Source: JALQUL01 sp040382935
Lineage (GTDB): Bacteria; Pseudomonadota; Gammaproteobacteria; Burkholderiales; Burkholderiaceae_C
Direction: 5' to 3'
Assembly (NCBI GenBank): GCA_040382935.1
Contig: JBEIEP010000011.1
Location: 9,642-73,641 of the forward strand
Length of the DNA stretch: 64,000 bases
Position numbers and translations under genes: made by a program
The notes under the pieces: model-generated
The model's input: the letters and a program-made list of their open reading frames with translations, nothing else
Database searches by the model: none
What the model was told of the DNA's origin: nothing
Part shown: positions 60,637 through 64,000 of the stretch, piece by piece
How the letters are laid out: each line of letters begins with the position of its first letter
How positions within the stretch are numbered: the stretch's first letter is position 1

Positions 60637-62397
60637 ATGCTCTACCAGATCTACGAAACCCAGCGCTCTTTCATGGAGCCTTTCGTTGACTTTGCCCATG
60701 CAACAGCAAAGATGCTCAGCAATTCAGAGCTACCGTTTACCAAAAACGCCCTCACCCAACGCATTGCCGCCGGGTATGACCTGATGTACCGCTTGGGCAA
60801 GGACTATGAAAAGCCAGTGTTTGGCATTACAGCGGTTGAATGCAACGGCGTTGAGATTGCTATTCACGAACGCGTAGAAATCGACAAGCCCTTTTGCGAA
60901 CTGCGCCGCTTTAAACGCTTTACCGACGATGCAAAGACCCTGGAATCGCTGAAAGGCCAGCCCGCGGTGCTTATCGTGGCACCGCTGTCGGGGCATTACG
61001 CCACGCTGCTGCGCGACACCGTGCGCACCATGCTCAAAGACCACAAGGTCTACATCACCGACTGGAAAAACGCCCGCACCGTGCCGGTGAGCGAGGGCGA
61101 CTTCCATCTGCACGACTACGTGCATTATGTGGAAGACTTTATCCGTTACTTGCAAGGCAAGTACGGCAACTGCCATGTGATGAGTGTTTGTCAGCCTACC
61201 GTACCGGTGTTGGCCGCCGTTTCATTAATGGCCAGCCGGGGTGAGACCACGCCTCTGTCACTCACCATGATGGGTGGCCCCATTGATGCTCGTAAAGCGC
61301 CTACTGCCGTTAACAACCTAGCCACTACCAAGCCCTTTAGCTGGTTTGAAAACAACGTGATTTACCGCGTGCCGGCCAGTTTTGCCGGCAAAGGGCGGCG
61401 CGTGTACCCTGGGTTCTTGCAACACTCGGGCTTTGTGGCCATGAACCCCGACAACCACGCCAAGAGCCATTACGACTACTTTGCGGATTTGGTCAAAGGC
61501 GATTTGTCGAGCGCCGACTCCCACCGCAAGTTTTATGACGAGTACAACGCCGTGCTCGATCTGGACGCCCATTTCTACCTTGAGACCATCAAAATCGTCT
61601 TCCAAGAGTTCAACTTGGTCAAAGGCACTTGGGATGTACCCAATCTGGACGGCCAACTCGAGCGTGTGCGCCCCCAAGACATCAAAACCAGCGCGCTGTT
61701 AAGCGTAGAAGGCGAGCTGGACGACATTACAGGGGGTGGCCAAACCTACGCCGCCCACGCCCTGTGCAGTGGCGTGCCCGAAAGCCAACACCACCACTTT
61801 GAAGTAGAAGGTGCCGGTCATTACGGCATCTTTAGCGGCCGCCGTTGGCGCGAAAAGGTATACCCCGTGGTCAAAGCCTTTATTTTGGCCAACCACAAAA
61901 CCTTTACACCTGCTACGGCCTTGGTTGCACCGGTTGCACCCGTTGCCCCGGTTTTACCAGCCGTTGACGCTGCCCCAGCCGCTCCTGCGATTGCTGTGGC
62001 GTCAGCATTTGCCCCCGTGCACAAGGCACCTGTGGTAGCAAAAGTCCCAAGCGCAAAGGCTAAAACCAGCACCCAAAAAGCGGCTGTCGCACAAGCCACG
62101 CCTGCCAAGGAGCAATCCCAAGCGGTAAAGGCAGAACCCAAGCCCACTCCATCATCGGCCAAGCCCGTGGTGGTAGCGCCCAAGGCTGCAAAGCCGGTGA
62201 CGGCCCCAAGCAAAGCCGTCAAAGCCACCACCGCCAAAACAGCCACGACTGCAAAAGCAGGCGCAACACCCAAGCCCGCGACGATCACCAAGGCCAGCAA
62301 ACCTGCGCAGGCAGCCGCGGTCTCTCGCACGGCCGCATCGACCCCAGCCAGCCCAGCGCCAGTGGTTAAAACCGCTTGGCGTGCAAGCAAGGCTTAA
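60637..62397 (+). CDS. phaZ: Intracellular polyhydroxyalkanoate depolymerase with Ala/Lys/Pro tail
   Basis: 586 residues. The first 412 or so match intracellular PHB depolymerase (MLYQIYETQRSFMEPFVDFA). The nucleophile is the Cys in HVMSVCQPTVPVLAAV, as in Ralstonia PhaZ1, with Asp in EGELDDITGGGQTYAAH and His in VEGAGHYGIFSGRRW. From about 425 the remaining 160 residues are almost only Ala, Pro, Lys, Thr, Val and Ser, like a phasin or histone-H1-type tail. It degrades stored PHB granules. The tail is longer than in the core family (about 420 residues). Confidence 0.88.
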   Translation: MLYQIYETQRSFMEPFVDFAHATAKMLSNSELPFTKNALTQRIAAGYDLMYRLGKDYEKPVFGITAVECNGVEIAIHERVEIDKPFCELRRFKRFTDDAKTLESLKGQPAVLIVAPLSGHYATLLRDTVRTMLKDHKVYITDWKNARTVPVSEGDFHLHDYVHYVEDFIRYLQGKYGNCHVMSVCQPTVPVLAAVSLMASRGETTPLSLTMMGGPIDARKAPTAVNNLATTKPFSWFENNVIYRVPASFAGKGRRVYPGFLQHSGFVAMNPDNHAKSHYDYFADLVKGDLSSADSHRKFYDEYNAVLDLDAHFYLETIKIVFQEFNLVKGTWDVPNLDGQLERVRPQDIKTSALLSVEGELDDITGGGQTYAAHALCSGVPESQHHHFEVEGAGHYGIFSGRRWREKVYPVVKAFILANHKTFTPATALVAPVAPVAPVLPAVDAAPAAPAIAVASAFAPVHKAPVVAKVPSAKAKTSTQKAAVAQATPAKEQSQAVKAEPKPTPSSAKPVVVAPKAAKPVTAPSKAVKATTAKTATTAKAGATPKPATITKASKPAQAAAVSRTAASTPASPAPVVKTAWRASKA

Positions 62398-62415
62398 TAG
62401 CGAGCACCGCCACTG

Positions 62416-63129
62416 GTGGCACAGGCCAAAACCCAGCCACGCACGGGGGGCTCCACGCCCCCCATCACGGCCGCGCAAATCCACGCCGTGCTGCCGCAAA
62501 CCCAATGCACCCGCTGCGGCTACGACGACTGCCTGGCCTACGCCGGTGCCATCGCCAACGGTAGTGCGCCCATCAACCAATGCCCCCCCGGTGGTCAAGA
62601 GGGCGTACAGCGCCTGTCCCGCCTAACCGGCCAGCCCGCACAAGCCCTAAACCCCGACTTTGGCCTAGAGGCCCCTCGGCACATTGTTTGGATAGACGAA
62701 GACTGGTGCATAGGCTGCACCCTGTGCATCAAAGCCTGCCCGGTGGACGCCATTGTGGGCACCAACAAGCGCATGCATACGGTGATAGAAGACCACTGCA
62801 CCGGTTGCGATTTATGCCTACCCGTATGCCCCGTGGACTGCATCATGACCGAAGACGTGACGGTGCAACACCCCACCCAAACCGGTTTGACAGGATGGGC
62901 AGCGTGGTCACAACCCCAGGCCGATGCGGCGCTGGCACGTTACGGCCAACGGCAAGCACGGCAGACCGCCAAAGCCACAAACAAAGCGACAGAGCGCGTT
63001 CAAGAACTTGAAGCCAAGGCCCAGGATATAGCGGCCCACTCCAAAATTACCGACCCTGCACTTCTGGACCAGAAGAAGGCAATTTTGCTCAAGGCTTTGG
63101 AAAAGGCGCGGAACCCATCAGCTTCGTAG
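62416..63129 (+). CDS. rnfB: RnfB-type electron-transfer ferredoxin (soluble)
   Basis: 237 residues from GTG 62416. A 4Fe-S domain CTRCGYDDCLAYAGA with the fourth Cys in NQCPPGG is followed by two [4Fe-4S] ferredoxin motifs CIGCTLCIKACPVDAI and CTGCDLCLPVCPVDCI. The usual N-terminal membrane helix of RnfB is missing, and none of rnfA/C/D/E/G is adjacent, so this is the free-standing beta-proteobacterial form. The C-terminal tail of about 70 residues is helical and Ala/Lys-rich. Confidence 0.85.
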   Translation: MAQAKTQPRTGGSTPPITAAQIHAVLPQTQCTRCGYDDCLAYAGAIANGSAPINQCPPGGQEGVQRLSRLTGQPAQALNPDFGLEAPRHIVWIDEDWCIGCTLCIKACPVDAIVGTNKRMHTVIEDHCTGCDLCLPVCPVDCIMTEDVTVQHPTQTGLTGWAAWSQPQADAALARYGQRQARQTAKATNKATERVQELEAKAQDIAAHSKITDPALLDQKKAILLKALEKARNPSAS

Positions 63130-63355
63130 GGCGGCCAAAAATGCCTGGCTACCAAACCCATCGCGCATCAGCGTTTCAAGGTCATCTGCTGAACCATTGC
63201 ACTTCAATGCGGATTATTCATTAGTTATAAGCCGAACAATTCAACTAAGCTTCGCCCCGAATCCAATGGCTTGATCGACACAATCTATCAAAGCCAACCT
63301 GAATGACACCTACTCGGTGTCTCTTAGTCTTAACACCACAAGGAGAGGGCTTACT

Positions 63356-63865
63356 ATGATTTCATCTATCCAATTTTCTGGGCTGCGTAGAGCTTGCCAA
63401 TTCCTGTTGGGCGTCAGCTTGACCATCGCCAGCTTGAACCTGCTTGCAGGCCCCGTAATAGATCGCATCAAACAAAGCGGCAAGATCGTGATTGCGTTGC
63501 GCGAGGCCTCTGCTCCGTTTTCTTACCTTGACGGCAACAAAAAGCCCGTAGGCTATTCGGTTGATCTGTGCCTTAAGCTGCATGAAGCCATTCGGAAACA
63601 ACTGAATCTCAAGTCCTTGAGCTACGAATTCATTTACGTTTCGTCAACCACCCGTTTTACCGCGATCACGGAGGGAAAAGCCGATTTGGAATGCGGCTCT
63701 ACCACCAACACCGCCGAGCGACGCGAGAAAGTGGCATTTACCATCCCCCACTATATTGCTGGGGCACGCTTTATGGTTCGGGCCGACAGCCCAATTAACG
63801 AGCTCAAAGACTTTACGGGGCGCAAGATTGTGACCACTAAAGACACGACATCGGTCAAGGATTAA
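63356..63865 (+). pseudogene. Truncated amino acid ABC-type substrate-binding protein
   Basis: 169 residues. A signal peptide (MISSIQFSGLRRACQFLLGV, then SLNLLAG) and the N-terminal lobe of a type 2 periplasmic binding protein are intact (VIALREASAPFSYLDGNKKP, GYSVDLC, ECGSTTNTAERREKVAFTIP). It ends with TAA soon after TTKDTTSVK. Whole proteins are about 290-310 residues, so the second lobe and about 120 residues are missing. AAGGAG lies ten bases before ATG 63356. It cannot close on a ligand, so it is probably inactive. Confidence 0.7.
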
Positions 63866-63971
63866 GTCCCTAAACTGCTGCAAATTAAAGGGGTAGCCAT
63901 CGCAGCTCTCCGAGTTTGACAGAATCGAGTTTTCGAAGCTGATTTTGTTAACCAAGGAAGGAGTGAGTGCG

Positions 63972-64000
63972 ATGGCTGGAATAGATATTACCGTAGATGA
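63972..64000 (+). CDS. Possible gene start cut by the window edge
   Basis: ATG 63972 follows AAGGAAGGAG by eight bases, a strong ribosome site, and opens MAGIDITVD before the window ends. Nothing can be said about function. Confidence 0.3.

Noticed and set aside
1..64000. CRISPR array, rRNA operon or prophage
   Set aside because: No regularly spaced repeats, no rRNA sequence and no phage structural or integrase genes were seen.

Overview
The window looks like a chromosomal segment of a betaproteobacterium of the order Burkholderiales, most likely Comamonadaceae (Rhodoferax/Polaromonas/Limnohabitans type). The reasons are the order rpsO-pnp-qor-tpiA-secG-tRNA-Leu-nuoA-N, an isc/hsc cluster under an IscR-type site, Bug/TctC-type transport with TctDE, an intracellular PHB depolymerase and a stand-alone cytosolic RnfB. 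This rests on gene content and order only; no database search was possible.

Layout. 1-8.4 kb: the 3' end of efp with a terminator, a LOG-family (TIGR00730) protein, rmuC, then the divergent pair tctCBA (tricarboxylate uptake) and tctDE (its two-component regulator), and a small zinc-ribbon DUF1178 protein. 8.4-28.0 kb: one long minus-strand housekeeping array. Read in its own direction it is rpsO, pnp, a quinone oxidoreductase, tpiA, secG, tRNA-Leu(GAG) and the complete 14-subunit complex I operon nuoA-nuoN.

28.1-38.1 kb: an accessory island. It starts with three unrecognised co-directional genes (28.3-33.06 kb), the middle one split by an in-frame TAG and the last a large AT-rich gene with a possible PIN-like nuclease fold and TPR-like helices. 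A 161-bp palindromic MITE follows, then an intact Fic protein, a truncated BrnT with its BrnA/CopG-like antitoxin coupled to xthA, a MazE/MazF-type pair, a decapitated Fic fragment, a truncated second CopG/BrnA-like antitoxin and an orphan membrane-anchored protein. This is the accessory, possibly defence-related, part of the window.

38.1-50.2 kb: a one-carbon/methylamine catabolic block on the minus strand: an MttB-family methyltransferase, a GcvT-type FAD oxidoreductase (dimethylglycine/sarcosine dehydrogenase-like) and the four subunits of heterotetrameric sarcosine oxidase (soxB, soxD, soxA, soxG). It is flanked by a beta-hydroxyacid dehydrogenase and a divergent LysR/GcvA-type regulator. 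Together these fit stepwise demethylation of glycine betaine or a related methylated amine through dimethylglycine and sarcosine to glycine.

50.3-58.9 kb: tRNA-Val(CAC), dnaQ, the isc operon (iscR-S-U-A-hscB-hscA-fdx) and uvrB. 59-64 kb: an aromatic/aspartate aminotransferase, phaZ with a long Ala/Lys/Pro-rich tail, an rnfB-like ferredoxin and a truncated solute-binding protein at the window edge.

The strongest structural find is a dispersed family of exactly 161-bp elements at 33100, 56617 and 59004. They have matching terminal inverted repeats, 4-bp target duplications (CAAG, TTAG/CTAG, TTAA) and a central hairpin whose stem sequence differs between copies while pairing is kept.
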